In this document: piece by piece, positions 48,416-60,830 of the stretch
Numbering within the stretch: position 1 is the stretch's first letter
How the letters are laid out: each line of letters begins with the position of its first letter
Assembly: GCF_019097595.1 (NCBI RefSeq)
Contig: NC_080734.1
Location: forward strand, 10,940,392 to 11,004,391
Direction of reading: 5' to 3'
Origin: Hemibagrus wyckioides
Lineage: Eukaryota > Chordata > Actinopteri > Siluriformes > Bagridae
Length of the DNA: 64,000 nt
Program-made: the position numbers and the translations under genes
The notes under the pieces: generated by a model
The model's input: the letters and a program-made list of their open reading frames with translations, nothing else
Told to the model about the DNA's origin: nothing
The model's database searches: none

Positions 48416-50985
48416 GCTTACTCCAAACTCTATATATTATCCTTCACCATTAATACAAGTACAGGCATATAAGTGCTGAGCAAGTTAGATCTGATGTGAC
48501 CTCGCTCACAGGAAGAAATGAGCATATTTCCTGTATCTTGTCATGATATTCTCAGACATTTATATATCAGTTGCTAAAACCTTTCAAATATACTACAATC
48601 ACATTAATATTAGCAACACAGCCAGCAAGTTTAACTTCCTGGTTCTATAGTCCTTTTGCAGTGGAATCGAAATAACACAGGATCAACTGCTTACGAGTTC
48701 CCTGTATGACCATACTGGTGTAGTACAACTATATTTAAATGTTGGTGTCACTACTTTATAAATCAACTAGTTAAGTGGAAAAAATGATAAAACACAATAC
48801 TGTGTGCTGTTAATGGAAAATAATGTGAGGATGCATTTGCAACACCAAAATCAAAATGTGACAAGTGTTTTGTTCCTCTGATACCAGCATTTGACAATGA
48901 TCACAATTCCAGTTTATTAATAAATACCACATTATACATTTTAACCATTTATAGTTATATTTAATGTTGTATAAAGTCTGCAATTTATAGCAGCTGTAAA
49001 CAGTGGTTCCCTCACTAGCATCTCATCCCCCAAGTTAGTAAGCCAAAAATCTTTGTCATGTTACAGAGAGACTGGGAAAGGCAAAATCCTGAAGGTGTTC
49101 CCAAGTGGAAGTGGACAAATTTACTGACTGTGACAAAGTGCTGACACTGGAGACTCCTTCTCTGAATGTTCAATAAACATTTCTCTATACAGAAAGCTTC
49201 ACCGTGTCATTGAACCTACATCATTGTTAAGTAACAACATCATTTTTTTCATTTGTTTATCATTTGTCATAGATTATATGAATGAGCTGTTGCTATAGAT
49301 ATGATATGTATAAGAATGGGATTATTTATTTATTTATTTATTATTATCTATAATCATTTCATGTATTAACGGCAGGACTAGATTCAAGAAGTGCCTAATA
49401 ATCCGAAAAATCTACAGGTTACTATCTGCTAATAAGACTGTGTGTATTAAGTGTGTATTATTAGCAGAACTGATAGCATGAATCATGAACATTCTGTTTA
49501 GTTGTGCTATTTGAAAAGATTTAGCTATGTGCATTAAATGAAACCTCTTAAACTGGAGCTTTGTAACTTTACTTTTTGGTCCTCATCAGATTACATGTAA
49601 AGAAAATGTATTTTAATGTTCAAGTAAAAGAAATGTAATTTTTCATAGTGTAAGAACTCAGCCTAGAAAATACAAGTAAATATTTTGAATGATTATGAGG
49701 ATATAAGTCAGATAGCTGTAGATATAAGTGCTGTTTTTTTTTTTTCTTAGTCACTTTCCATTTGTCTGTTAACTAGACCGCATCTGTTAATCAGTGGTCT
49801 TTGTGCCCATGCTTTTGGTGGGTGGACCTGCCCACCAAGAGAGTTAAAAACCACCCATATATGACTAGCAGAGCAGTCATTTGCGCCTCCAGCCATAGCT
49901 ACCACTGTTGACTAATGTATTTAACCCCTGCTACAGAAGTCACTATTCTGCTGTGTGAGCAGGGCAGTGTCGAGGCCCTCCAAGTAAACGGTACACATAA
50001 CTCTGCCTGGCAGAGACTGAACTCAGAGAATGCTACGGTTCGTGCTCCACCCCATTCTTACTTCATCCAAGAGCGGCTAATGAAAGGGTATGAAAGAGCT
50101 CTGTCAGCCCTACTCTGCCCACGCAGGCTGGAGGCTACCAGCTGACAAATGCTCATGTTTACTGTCTCTGAGATTCTGTCGCTCATTTCCTGAGCTACAG
50201 AATGTCTTGTAATTGTCAATGGTTAAGGAGAGCCTTCTATTGCCTCGAAGTTCTGCCGCTTTCAGAAAACGACCTGACGTCAACACGGCCACTGATGATT
50301 GTTGCAAGGTTTTTGCAATGCGAGTTCACTGTGATTAGATTCACATCATTACCAGTGAGGACTGTAGTTCGCATTATAGCATACGTGCAGCTCAGCATGC
50401 TTTGAAGTAAAAAAAAAAAATAAAAAATTAGAGTTAAGGGGGAAATACATAAAAACATATTTTATAAGTGATGCCACACATAGCATTCCAGTCCATTAAG
50501 AATCAACACTGATGTTGCTTTAAGTTATGCTTATTTATTCTGCTCAGTTTGCCTTTCAGTTTGTCTTTTTGTCAATAAAACAGATGATTAAAAAACACTT
50601 TAGTAAACTGTCATGTTTTTTAGGCTGTAATAGATGCTTGCAGTAATTGCGCTGCATTCATGTGAGAGACACCATGTGAAACCAAGCAATTATTTACACA
50701 GTCATCTAGGAGACTTGGAATAACTTGTGCATTTTCAACTGTAGAGCTGATTACATTATACAGTGGCTTTATTTTTCTTGGCTTTCTGTACACTTTCTGC
50801 TTTTCCTAATAGAAAGCGAATGACTAGCATGGCCCACTGTGGTGGATGATGTCTCTTTTTCCCAAGAGTTGCAAAATGAAGATGAAAATGTAAATGACAA
50901 TATGACTATATCCTGAGTTCTGCTACTTCTACTCCCGAAGGTCCATAATACATGATTTCCCAGGTTGAACAACACCTTCCATATA
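48416..50985. other. Intergenic, no gene seen
   Basis: AT-rich, with an ATTT run near 49325-49340. The block at 50120-50340 is listed as an enhancer candidate. No gene or named repeat recognised. Confidence 0.6.
50120..50340. promoter_or_regulatory. Candidate conserved non-coding element
   Basis: Repeat-free stretch. It contains TTGTAATTGTCAATGG (SOX/homeodomain-like), CCTGACGTCAA (CRE core at 50272-50282) and CTACCAGCTGAC. It stands out from AT-rich flanks. Inference only. Confidence 0.3.
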
Positions 50986-51069
50986 TACACTATATTGCCA
51001 AAAGTATTCGCTCACCTGCCTTGACTCGCATATGAACCTAAGTGACATCCCATTCCTAATCCATAGGGT

Positions 51070-52101
51070 TCAATATGACGTCGGTCCACCCTTTGCAGCT
51101 ATAACAGCTTCAACTCTTCTGGGAAGGCTGTTCACAAGGTTTAGGAGTGTGTTTATGGGAATTTTTGACCATTCTTCCAGAAGCGCATTTGTGAGGTCAC
51201 ACACTGATGTTGGACGAGAAGGCCTGGCTCTCAGTCTCCGCTCTAATTCATCCCAAAGGTGTTCTATCGGGTTGAGGTCAGGACTCTGTGCAGGCCAGTC
51301 AAGTTCATCCACACCAGACTCTGTCATCCATGTCTTGATGGACCTTGCTTTGTGCACTGGTGCACAGTCATGTTGGAAGAGGAAGGGGCCAGCTCCAAAC
51401 TGTTCCCACAAAGTTGGGAGCATGGAATTGTCCAAAATGTCTTGGTATGCTGAAGCATTCAGAGTTCCTTTCACTGGAACTAAGGGGCCAAGCCCAGCTC
51501 CTGAAAAACAACCCCACACCATAATCCCCCCTCCACCAAACTTTACACTTGGCACAATGCAGTCAGACAAGTACCGTTCTCCTGGCAACCGCCAAACCCA
51601 GACTCGTCCAGCAGATTGGCAGATGGAGAAGCGCGATTCGTCTCTCCAGAGAACGTGTCTCCACTGCTCTAGAGTCCAGTGGCGGCGTGCTTTACACCAC
51701 TGCATCCGACGCTTTGCATTGCACTTGGTGATGTATGGCTTGGATGCAGCTGCTCGGCCATGGAAACCCATTCCATGAAGCTCTCTGTGCACTGTTCTTG
51801 AGCTAATCTGAAGGCCACATGAAGTTTGGAGGTCTGTAGCGATTGACTCTGCAGAAAGTTGGCGACCTCTTCGCACTATGCGCCTCAGCATCCGCTGACC
51901 CCGCTCTGTCAGTTTACGTGGCCTACCACTTCGTGGCTGAGTTGCTGTCGTTCCCAAACACTTCCACGTTCTTATAATACAGCTGACAGTTGACTGTGGA
52001 ATATTTAGGAGCGAGGAAATTTCACGACTGGATTTGTTGCACAGGTGGCATCCCATCACAGTTCCACGCTGGAATTCACTGAGCTCCTGAGAGCGACCCA
52101 T
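51070..52101 (-). CDS. Tc1-family transposase, apparently intact
   Basis: A 343-residue DD34E transposase that would cut and paste the element by binding its TIRs and inserting at TA. Residues 1-110 form the paired-like DNA-binding region, with a GRPR AT-hook-like linker at 59-62. The glycine-rich box [12 protein letters not shown] is at 189-200. The catalytic acids are Asp154 (RDESRF), Asp245 (QHDCAPVH) and Glu280 ([10 protein letters not shown]). Exactly 34 residues separate Asp245 and Glu280. No stop or frameshift interrupts it. The frame continues 86 codons upstream of the chosen ATG through the inverted repeat and into flanking DNA, so the start at 52101, inside the element and after the TATA-like box, is preferred. 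Length is typical of the family. Activity is inferred. Confidence 0.93.
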   Translation of the reverse strand: MGRSQELSEFQRGTVMGCHLCNKSSREISSLLNIPQSTVSCIIRTWKCLGTTATQPRSGRPRKLTERGQRMLRRIVRRGRQLSAESIATDLQTSCGLQISSRTVHRELHGMGFHGRAAASKPYITKCNAKRRMQWCKARRHWTLEQWRHVLWRDESRFSICQSAGRVWVWRLPGERYLSDCIVPSVKFGGGGIMVWGCFSGAGLGPLVPVKGTLNASAYQDILDNSMLPTLWEQFGAGPFLFQHDCAPVHKARSIKTWMTESGVDELDWPAQSPDLNPIEHLWDELERRLRARPSRPTSVCDLTNALLEEWSKIPINTLLNLVNSLPRRVEAVIAAKGGPTSY

Positions 52102-52148
52102 TCTTTCACAAATGTTTGTAAAAACAGTCTGCATGCCTAGGTGCTTGA

Positions 52149-52155
52149 TTTTATA
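52149..52155 (-). promoter_or_regulatory. TATA-like box of the Tc1 element
   Basis: TATAAAA on the minus strand about 48 bp before the transposase ATG, consistent with an internal promoter. Inferred from position only. Confidence 0.5.
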
Positions 52156-52237
52156 CACCTGTGGCCATGGAAGTGATTGGAACACCTGATTCTGATTATT
52201 AGGATGGGTGAGCGAATACTTTTGGCAATATAGTGTA

Positions 52238-53229
52238 TGTGATGTACATGACTGTACTAACCTGATATGAATCATACAGACAGACACATACAAACACTGC
52301 ATATACCATGTGAAATATACATTTATGGGTTTCCTAAACCCATAAAACCCATGACCCAAAGAACTGTAGGACCTTCCAGTTTAAAAAGGAAATACAATCT
52401 TGCCTTCACAGTTATCCAAACCAAACAGGTATTGTTTTTATACATGCTAACATCTTAAAGGTTAGCAAACAACAGATTAGCCTGTTCATACATTTAACGG
52501 CTCCTTGACTAATCTCTTTGCACTAGAACATATATTGTTTCATTTAGTTCTTGTTGTTTACTCTTTTTTAGACCAGCAGTGAAGCACGTGCAGTGTGATA
52601 TTTTCTGTCACAGAAAATTTATTGTACTTTAAATAAATGATTCCTCATGCCTAAAAGGGGTCACCAGTACAAAGCCTTTCATTCAAGTTGAGGTCATTCT
52701 GAGTAGGGATAAAAATCAATTCTCAGACCGTCTTCTCTTAGTTGAAATGCCATGGCAGCAGCCAGAGAGCGAAGTAAAATCCTGAAATAGTATTATGTTT
52801 TGAGCATTTTAAGCAGACATTGATATCTTTCTATGATATGCCAGAGTAAAGGAGGATAATTGGATAATGTTTAGGTTCCTAATCAAACAAGTCCCTCGGG
52901 TGTTTTTTAAAAAGCCATTTCAGAGGGCTTATATTCATATATATTAGCTTGCTTTGTGAGGATGCAGGCTTTCAAACCTTAAGAGGCCAAAAAACTGAAT
53001 TAGTGTCTGTATGGGGGTGCCCATGTTCAGTATTGAATTTCTCGTCTTTCATAAGTATTTCTGTTTTCCCCTAGCCTACTGGAACAATATATTCATAGAA
53101 AACTTTCCCCAAAAAAATACAAAAATGGTGCATTTTTGTCACACTAATATTTATATCTTCAAATTTAATTATGATATCAAACCAATTTCTGCTCTCTGAG
53201 ATGCCTCAATGTTTCTTCGTAATCATCTA
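52238..53229. other. Intergenic, nothing recognised
   Basis: AT-rich DNA with no recognised gene or repeat. Confidence 0.6.
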
Positions 53230-53616
53230 TACCGAACAGGCATAACATTATGACCACTGATGATCTCCTCATCATGGCACCTGTTAGTGGGTGGGATATA
53301 TTAGGCAGCAAGTGAACATTTTGTCCTCAAAGTTGTGTTAGAAGCAGGAAAAATGGCACGCGTAAGGATTTGAGTGAGTTTGACAAGGGCCAAATTGTGA
53401 TGACGACTGGATCAGAGCATCTCCAAAGCTGCAGCTCTTGTGTGGTGTTTACGGCCTGCAGTGGTCAGTATCTAACAAAAGTGGTGAGGAACAGTGGTGA
53501 ACTGGCCAAAAGGTAATGGGCGGCCAACGTTCACTGATGCATGTGGGGAGTCAGGGCTGTTTTGGCAGTAAAAGGGGGACCAACGCCTATATTATGCATG
53601 TTATGCCTGATCGGTG
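53230..53616 (+). mobile_element. Short Tc1-like non-autonomous element
   Basis: About 0.39 kb with inverted ends. The left starts ACCGAACAGGCATAACAT; the right, in reverse, is ACCGATCAGGCATAACAT. TA flanks both ends. Internal plus-strand sequence gives weak transposase-like peptide (AKGNGRPTFTDACG-type) broken by stops. The TIRs have mismatches, so it is older than the 47.9 and 54.0 kb elements. Confidence 0.75.
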
Positions 53617-53618
53617 TA

Positions 53619-54023
53619 TAACTTGATGGTGTTAACCACTAGAATTCTGTGTAAGTGTATCCCAACAGAGGTAAAAACATCTCACACAAAATAATTAATT
53701 TGTTTATACTGATGTTCAATAAAATTCCATACCGCTGGTGCAATGGAACACCACTATACTGGTAAAAGGGTTAAACAGTAAAGGCCATGAATGCTCAGGC
53801 ACTGGGAAATAAGAACTTCACACTGGGGAAATACCCATGTAACAGTTGTCATAAAATCAGCATTAGTCACTTCTTTATGCATTCCAAAATTCCATCATGG
53901 CGTCATGTCATGCATCAGGAATGCCAAACCACATGGATTAAAGCCTCCATCTTCACCCGAGTCCAGAGCAGCATGAGAAGAGAGCATCCAGTACTTCATT
54001 ACTCCTTTCTGACCTAAAACTTC
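53619..54023. other. Intergenic, nothing recognised
   Basis: No gene or repeat recognised. A 76-codon frame at 53787-54017 has no domain. Confidence 0.55.
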
Positions 54024-54040
54024 AGATAGGTAGATAGATA
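54024..54040. repeat. Left remnant of GATA array
   Basis: Short AGATAGGTAGATAGATA stretch left of the MITE, continuing in kind on its right side. Confidence 0.8.
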
Positions 54041-54577
54041 CAGCTCTGGAAAAAAATAAGAGACCACTGCAAAATAATCAGTTTCTTATGTTTTTTTCTT
54101 ACAGGTCATGTATTGGTGAGATGAACAGTTTTGTTTCATTTTTTGTGAACTGCTGACAATATTTCTCCTAAATTCAAAATATAACTATTGTTATTTAGAG
54201 TGTATATTTAAAGGAAATGACAACACGTCAAAATAACCCAAGATCATGCAGTATTTGCAGAGCTTTAACAACTCAAATAAAACAAACTGCAAATCATTTG
54301 TAAACAAATTGTGTTAATGCTTTGGCTAAATAACATTAAGAAATCAGTATTTGGTGGAATAACCCTGATTTGCATGTGTTTTGGCTCCATGATCTCCACC
54401 AGTTTTTCACATTGCTGTTGGGGAAGTTTATACCACTCTTTTTGCAAAAAAGCAAACAGCTCAGCTTTGCTTGATGGTTTGTGATCATCCATCTTCTTCT
54501 TGATGGCATTCCAGAGGTTTTCAATAGGGTTCAAATCTGGAGATTGGGCAGTGGTCTCTTATTTTTTTCCAGAGTTG
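54041..54577 (-). mobile_element. Tc1-like MITE inside a GATA array
   Basis: A 537-bp element. The left end is CAGCTCTGGAAAAAAATAAG and the right end, in reverse, is CAACTCTGGAAAAAAATAAG, with one mismatch in about 30 bp. TA lies at 54039-54040 and 54578-54579. A minus-strand frame keeps a transposase C-terminus ([19 protein letters not shown] followed by CEKLVEIMEPKH) but not the N-terminal domains. The flanking DNA on both sides is GATA/GACA microsatellite, so it inserted into that repeat. Confidence 0.88.
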
Positions 54578-54687
<110 letters not shown>

Positions 54688-55129
54688 TTTGTCTTTATAA
54701 ACCGACTGAGTGGTTGCTACACTCCTTATGACTTAAACCATACAGTATGTGCTGAAGTCTTACATAGCCATGCAAATTAATTCTACTTTGCATACTTATT
54801 TACCAGAACCACTGCAGGCAAATTCAGGTAATTACTCCAATTACTCCGCTAGAATCACACAACTCATTGATTTAAAAAAAAAACTGCTTAGAGTTTTGTC
54901 CAGTTAAGCGATATTTAAGTAAATCTAAATCTAAATCTTTGTCCCTTGTGTCCTGTACAAAGACTGTTTGTGTAGTTTATCTCTGATTACATCCTCAGTG
55001 TGAGACAGTCTTAGCACAGATCTAGGCAATTTTTTTTCCTTAATGCATTTTATTCCTTACTACAGCTGAGCAGATAGATAGTGCAATTTGTTGGTGGACT
55101 TGCTGTGGACATGAATAATGTATTTGCTT

Positions 55130-55270
55130 GGCTGAATCAGACCATGTTTCAGCTCCATTCTGTGTGATAATGAAAGAGACCCTTTGGGATCACCAGCCTC
55201 TGCCGCTCAGTGCCTCATACAACAGCCGGCGGAAAGATAACCCGCTGCGAAAGGTAGCCTTGTGATTTTT
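55130..55270. promoter_or_regulatory. Candidate conserved non-coding element
   Basis: Repeat-free, GC-richer block with TGTGATAATGAAAGAG, CGCCGGCTG-like and AAAGATAACCC words, set in T-rich flanks. Inference only. Confidence 0.28.
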
Positions 55271-58209
55271 TTTTACAGTTTTATATTTTCTGGGCTCCAT
55301 TAAATATTAATCAGAAACAGTAACATTGCTGGTTGTCTTTGCTTCGGCCTTTTTTCTGTGAGGTCAGGAAAAAGGTTACATTTGTGACTTGTCGTGGCAT
55401 TAATTTATATTTTTCTCAACATTTGGCCACGGGGCTTTTACGCATTTTTACACATTCAGCTTTTATTTTTATTTTTTTCCCATTTCTATCCAGGGCTAGC
55501 TGTAGCTGGTAAGGTGTCTCATGTCGGTGCACTCGCTAATTCCCCTTCTCATGCCCTGGAGCACTTCAATCACCAACACAGTAAAGCTGCACTCAGGAGA
55601 TATGCTTCTGACAGCTCCTTTCTCTCACTCCGTCTCTCTCTTGCTCTCTCTCTGTGGCTCACTACCACAGGCTGTAAAGTGCATGGACATCCAGGGGAAA
55701 CTCCACATCTCATCGTTCCAAAAGATTTTCCCTTTCAGGCTGACCTGCACCACTGAATTTGCACCAGTCGCGCACACAGAAATGGATTGCCAAAGGACTT
55801 TATTTCACAAGTGAGCGGTTTATATTTGTTTCCTAATTCAAAGCTACTTCAGTACCCTACTTCTGCACACAGGATGTTTTAGCTAGCCTGTCATCCCACG
55901 GAGAATATATTAGTTCCTCCAAGGGCTTTATTTATTGTACTTTTTACAAAAAAAAATAATGCGGTGCACAGACTTATCATGGACCTGATGCCCTGAGATT
56001 AAAGGTATTGTTTCTAAATGCCTCCAGGTATGTGTATCTCCTTCCTGGTGATTTACCAAAACCTTAAGCCCCCCACTTTTTCCATATGACATCTTTACAC
56101 TAGACTACTCCTGATAATTAAACCGCTGGGGCAACAGGAGCTGGCCTAAGGCTCAAATCTGCAGGTTGCCTACACCAGTGACCTACCCCAATCCCCCAAA
56201 AACATACATCCTCCCACCGCCTTTCACACACTACTGCAAATACTAAAACCCGAGATCCCAGAACCTTCGATAGCTGTGAGAATCCTTCTGAGTCATACTC
56301 CACTAGCTGTATAAACAAGCCCATGTACTCCTGAAATAGAAAGGTGGACTAGTGGTGGAAAGAATCAGAAAGATACCACGGCAGGCCTAGTTTTCCTTTT
56401 TGATATTTATTGTTGTGTTGTGTCTAACAGATATAAAAAAAAATGAGTTTATATTATTACCATCAATACCAGCCATATTTTCAATTGATTTAATATTTTT
56501 ATTAATCAGCACTAATTGTCAGAAATTCAGAAATATCCAAACCACATATTACTTCTACTTCTGGTAGATGCTAAATTACATTTTGTTGCTCAATATCTGG
56601 TTATCTGATTTACCATTCTCTTGCTGACTTGCTCTGTTCATGCATACTGTCATGCATCTGTCCGATCACACTTATTCCGTTGGATCAGACTGCATTCGGA
56701 TGGAGCCAGACAGCTATTATTACCTGTTGTAGTGAATAGGGTTGTGCTGCTTAAAGATGGAAATTTCTCACTCTCTGCAATGCCCCATGAAGCTCTAAAT
56801 CTAAAAAGTTAGCCAGCTAACCTTAACTAGCTAGCTAAAACAAACCATGTTAGTGTGTGAATATTTCCGAGCTGGTCTTCTTGTCTTTTGTTATCTAATC
56901 TGTACAGTTTAATCCAGGTTGTGTTCTCCAGGCTTTCTTCAGCGTTTTAACTGTTTAAAGCGGGTAGTTTGGAATGTGATGTATGTGATATGGAGTATGA
57001 CAAATACACAGAAAAATCAACTCAATTCTGACAGCTCTGACTGAGAGTTACTGTTACGAGCTTTACAGGGTGACTCACAACAGCTCAGAATATTTTTTTC
57101 CTTCTGTAACTCAATCATCTTTTTTTTTTATTTATTTATATTTTTATAACATTTACTGCAGTGATGCATTAGCCCAATAATAGGCTGTTGAGATAACTTA
57201 CAATACGTGAACATGTCTAGAGGAAACACTGAAATAGCCACATTTTAATAAGAACAATGTAAGCGTGTAGATGTTTCCACTAAGGCAGCCTCACAGGAAA
57301 TGGAAGAGGCATAAATCCCACTATTACACCACCATTTCATTTAAGGGTTCAGGATTGTGTGAGGTGCAGCAGTGGAGATCAGATGGTTCCAATCTTCCAG
57401 CCAATCATCTAAATTTAATATTCACCTTGAACAGACTATTTTCACCCTTTAGCTATTTCTGGGTCACATTCTGAAATGAAGACACGCGGTTCTGGCCATT
57501 ACAGTCAGATTTAGTATATAGAGGAAAATGAGGGGAAAGAAGCTCTTGTGGGAGTGTGTCTTTTGAAGGTTTCCCCTTAAAGCCCCCCCACTGATTTTGA
57601 GAGGGTTGTAATGGCCAATCTGTAAATGTTAACCCCTGCTATATTATAGGGCAGAACTTTCAAGCAATTAAGATTGTCTCATAGCAGACTTTATGTTCTG
57701 TGTACTTTTAAAATGGTCACTATATTTTAAAGCATCTTGTTTCATGCATGGCTGCTCCTATTTCCTGTCTGACTGAGGTTATAATGGGAACATTAGCTGT
57801 CTTCCAGAGACATGACTGCACAGGATGTAGGATGTCACTAATAAAACTGAAAGACAAAGTACTGCACAATGAACCACTTATTAACTAGAGGCCTCTTAGG
57901 AATGGATCACGCTTCAAAGTTATCAGACACGGGTTCATAAATTCGCTCCTGTGCATGTCATTGTGAACGTGAGATTTAGCTCTGGTGACTCTTCTGATCC
58001 CTTCCAGTTCTTTTTCACTGAGTCTCAACCGACTCTCCCGCTAGTCTAAACAGATTTTTTTTCATTCAGGCTTCACCACCAGTCTGAACTCTTCACAGCA
58101 ATTCTCTGTGAGTTGGCATCACGCCCAAGTACATCTCATGCCAACACCACTTCCGCTTGCCGCAATTTGCCTCACAGCTCCTCTTTCCACAAGGATAAGG
58201 AAATCACAC

Positions 58210-58345
58210 CGAAGTGATGAAAGATGCAAGCTGAGCCCTCGCCAAATTAAAATTTTACGCGAAACACCCTCGCAACCCTGTATATTTTATTCAGGATTTA
58301 GAGTAGCTCTCATGAATGGAAATATTCATAAGGGTCTTGAAGGGT
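58210..58345. promoter_or_regulatory. Candidate conserved non-coding element
   Basis: CGCCAAATTAAAATTTTACG and ATGAATGGAAATATTCATAA, the latter an AT-rich near-palindrome with POU-like character, within a repeat-free stretch. Inference only. Confidence 0.28.
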
Positions 58346-59629
58346 CTCATCAGATCCCTTTCTTTGTCTCAAGACTGTATCATAGCTCCATATTATCCAT
58401 GGAGTTATTCTGTGTAATGATGTTGAAATGTTTTTTTTCTACATTTCACTTGCTGTCTCATTATTTATTCCATCAGAGCATATATTCAATCTGTTTGCCA
58501 TTTCAGTTTTATTTGTAAGTTCTAGTTAGGAAAAGAAAGGAGGAGCCTAGTCTAAACACCTCCCACCCTTTATTCCTTCCAGCACTATAAATAAATCAGT
58601 GACTTAATATTATATTTTTATATCATATATTATTTGGTGAGATATGTAGAATTACAGGTCTGTATGCATGCCACCTCGGGCCAAGTGGTTTAAGATCATT
58701 GACTTGCTAATGAGGGCAGCAGGCAGGGCAGCTCAGAGGCCCCGGCTCAGTGCAGCAGATGGGAGGCAGCAGCAGGAGGAGCCCTGCTGAGTCTCAGGGA
58801 TTCAGGCTTTTTTTTGGGAACATGGAGGCGTTAAGGATGAAGGAAGGAGGAGAGCCTCATGCTTGAGAATGACCCCAGGGCCAGGGGCCCTGCAGGGCAG
58901 GTGCTGCTCAGAAGTCTAAAGGTTAAGACTTTGAGGAGACGTAGCCTCACACAGGAGATGAATGTAATATTGAGTTTTTTTGGATCAATAGGGGCCATGT
59001 TGAGGGAAGAAAGGCTGCTTCACGGCTTGTGCCATGGCCTCAGGGCTGTGGGATTCCGAGGCGCTGGAGGTTTATTGTGTAGTTAAAGATACAAGGACTG
59101 TGGATGTTCTCACAATATATCTGTCAAAGAACAGAGAATTTAGAAAAACAATATAGGGTTTGTTCCTTTCACTGAGAAAAGTTTTTAAAAAAATAATTTT
59201 GTGTTGTGTATTTAGACCTACATAAAATTATACAGCAGATAGCATAGACAGCATAGTTTTTACCTAAAGTGGAGAGGTGTGCACTTGCTGAAATCTGAAG
59301 TGCTACATATTTTAACCAACAAACTGTTTGCTTGAACAAAGTCATGCCAACATCTTCCACATGTTCAGTTTACGGCTCAATTTGAAAGAGGTTATTGCTT
59401 CCAATAAATTTGCTTTTACAGCATTTTGTTTCGCACATGTTCACTCACCTCTGCATTTTGTTCCCCCATTTGAAATTATTGCATTTTCATTGCAGTTTCA
59501 CACCCTTGTAGATAACAATTATTGAACTCTGCCAAACAGAAAGAAGCAGTTTAAATAAACATAAGCAATTACACTGTCCGAAAGCAGCAGTTTAGATTGA
59601 TCGGCACAATCTAAGTGCATCTAAGTAGG

Positions 59630-59850
59630 CATTCTTTTTAAGTGACTCATTGCAGTCATCGTGTTTCAATGACCCTACCACAGAAAATAAATATCACTGG
59701 AAATTGTGTGCACAGCCAATTACTGACAGGACAGCAAAACATAAAAGTCATTTCCATATCACATGCACAGCGGAATCGCTGGCATCGCCCAGAGCTGCTC
59801 GACTTCAGGGTGCTCACATAGTGAAATTATGCATAGAGAAGCAGAGGGTG
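59630..59850. promoter_or_regulatory. Candidate conserved non-coding element
   Basis: Repeat-free stretch with GTTTCAATGACCC, ACAGCCAATTACTGACAGG and several CpGs (GCGGAATCGCTGGCATCGCC). Inference only. Confidence 0.3.
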
Positions 59851-60439
59851 AGAGGTTAGACTAGAGATGAATGTTCAAGCATTCAGGACCTTCTGCAACT
59901 TCCTGCACCTTTTCGTTGGCTTTTCTTCTCCCTTCTGGATCCAACGGAGGCCCTGCTCGCCCTCCTCTGCTCCCCTGATCCCAGATGTGGGCTGACCCTG
60001 AGCTACCTATCTTAGGTCTGAAATACACCGAGCGATACACAGAGCGATGGAGAATAAATGCATTCATGAGCTATGTATGTAACCCTTTAGGCTCTTCCTC
60101 ACCCTGCCTGCCCACTCCAGTTCTCATGCCTTTGAAGAATACAATAACCAAGTATCTCATTATTTTCTGCCTGGTTGTGTGTGTTAAAAAAAAAAAAAAA
60201 AAAACGTCTGGCAATAATATTCTTTACTTTTCAATTTTCCATCCAATCAGACTAGAGTGGTGAATGAAAAAAATTACATTTTGTTTAATTGGCTCAGATG
60301 GCCTTTATTAGGTTAGAGCAAAGTGAGTCTTTCCTGATATATTGGAAAGGGGCTTTGAGCTGCTTTGCCACCTCATGTGGCCTCATAAGTCACTGCTGCC
60401 ATTAAAAGAACACAGGACACAGAAGGAGTGAAACCTTGC

Positions 60440-60830
60440 AAAATGAGCATCATTTTTCTCCAAACAACTCCTATTTTCGCCTGTCGCCTTGTCAATAACC
60501 TTGTGACAGCTATTAAAATTTGTTGACCCTATGAATCAGCATGTCAGCTGTAATTTATTTGCGCTAGCGCGTCGTCAAACGCCGCGACTGTGCTCATGTT
60601 TGATCTGTCTGCCTCACTGTAAAGGATGAGCCATTCGCAAACAAGGTTGTCCTCATTCCAGCGAGCCATGAGCTGAAAAAAATGGCAAGGAACCAAGGCC
60701 TCAGAAATTGAGCAAAGGCCCATAAATTTTCAGCAGGACATGGCTTTGTTTGAATGAGCTCGCCATTGATTAATTGAACCCTCCTGAAGCTGCTCCATAA
60801 CTCAGGCAAGCAGTTGTTGCTGAGAGAGGA
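60440..60830. promoter_or_regulatory. Candidate conserved non-coding element
   Basis: The longest repeat-free, complex stretch downstream of the gene, about 35.5 kb from its 3' end. It contains CCTTGTCAATAACC (SOX-like), AGCTGTAATTTATTTGCG, the CpG-rich GCGCTAGCGCGTCGTC, and CCATTGATTAATTG (homeodomain/SOX-like). CpG retention in an otherwise AT-rich desert supports constraint. Function is inferred. Confidence 0.4.

Larger units (their letters stand above)
50988..52235 (-). mobile_element. Complete Tc1-like transposon, intact
   Basis: A 1248-bp element flanked by TA (50986-50987 and 52236-52237), the Tc1/mariner target duplication. The termini are perfect 29-bp inverted repeats beginning CACTATATTGCC and continuing AAAAGTATTCGCTCACC. 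It carries one full-length transposase frame on the minus strand. A TATAAAA word (52149-52155, minus strand) lies about 50 bp before the start codon. Length, TIRs, TSD and open frame are all as expected for a young Tc1 element. Confidence 0.96.

Noticed and set aside
51032..51778. 248-codon plus-strand frame
   Set aside because: Antisense of the Tc1 transposase, which has all family motifs on the minus strand. The plus frame has none.
52102..52359. 86-codon N-terminal extension of the Tc1 transposase frame
   Set aside because: It runs through the inverted repeat into unrelated flanking DNA. The family start and the TATA-like box place the true start at 52101.
55394..55814. Two overlapping frames of 97-120 codons
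   Set aside because: Two overlapping plus-strand frames compete and neither has a recognisable domain. The CT-rich stretch between 55615 and 55660 explains the Ser/Leu richness.
58108..58518. 136-codon plus-strand frame
   Set aside because: Begins with GTG rather than ATG, shows no domain, and its C-terminal part reads AT-rich low-complexity DNA.
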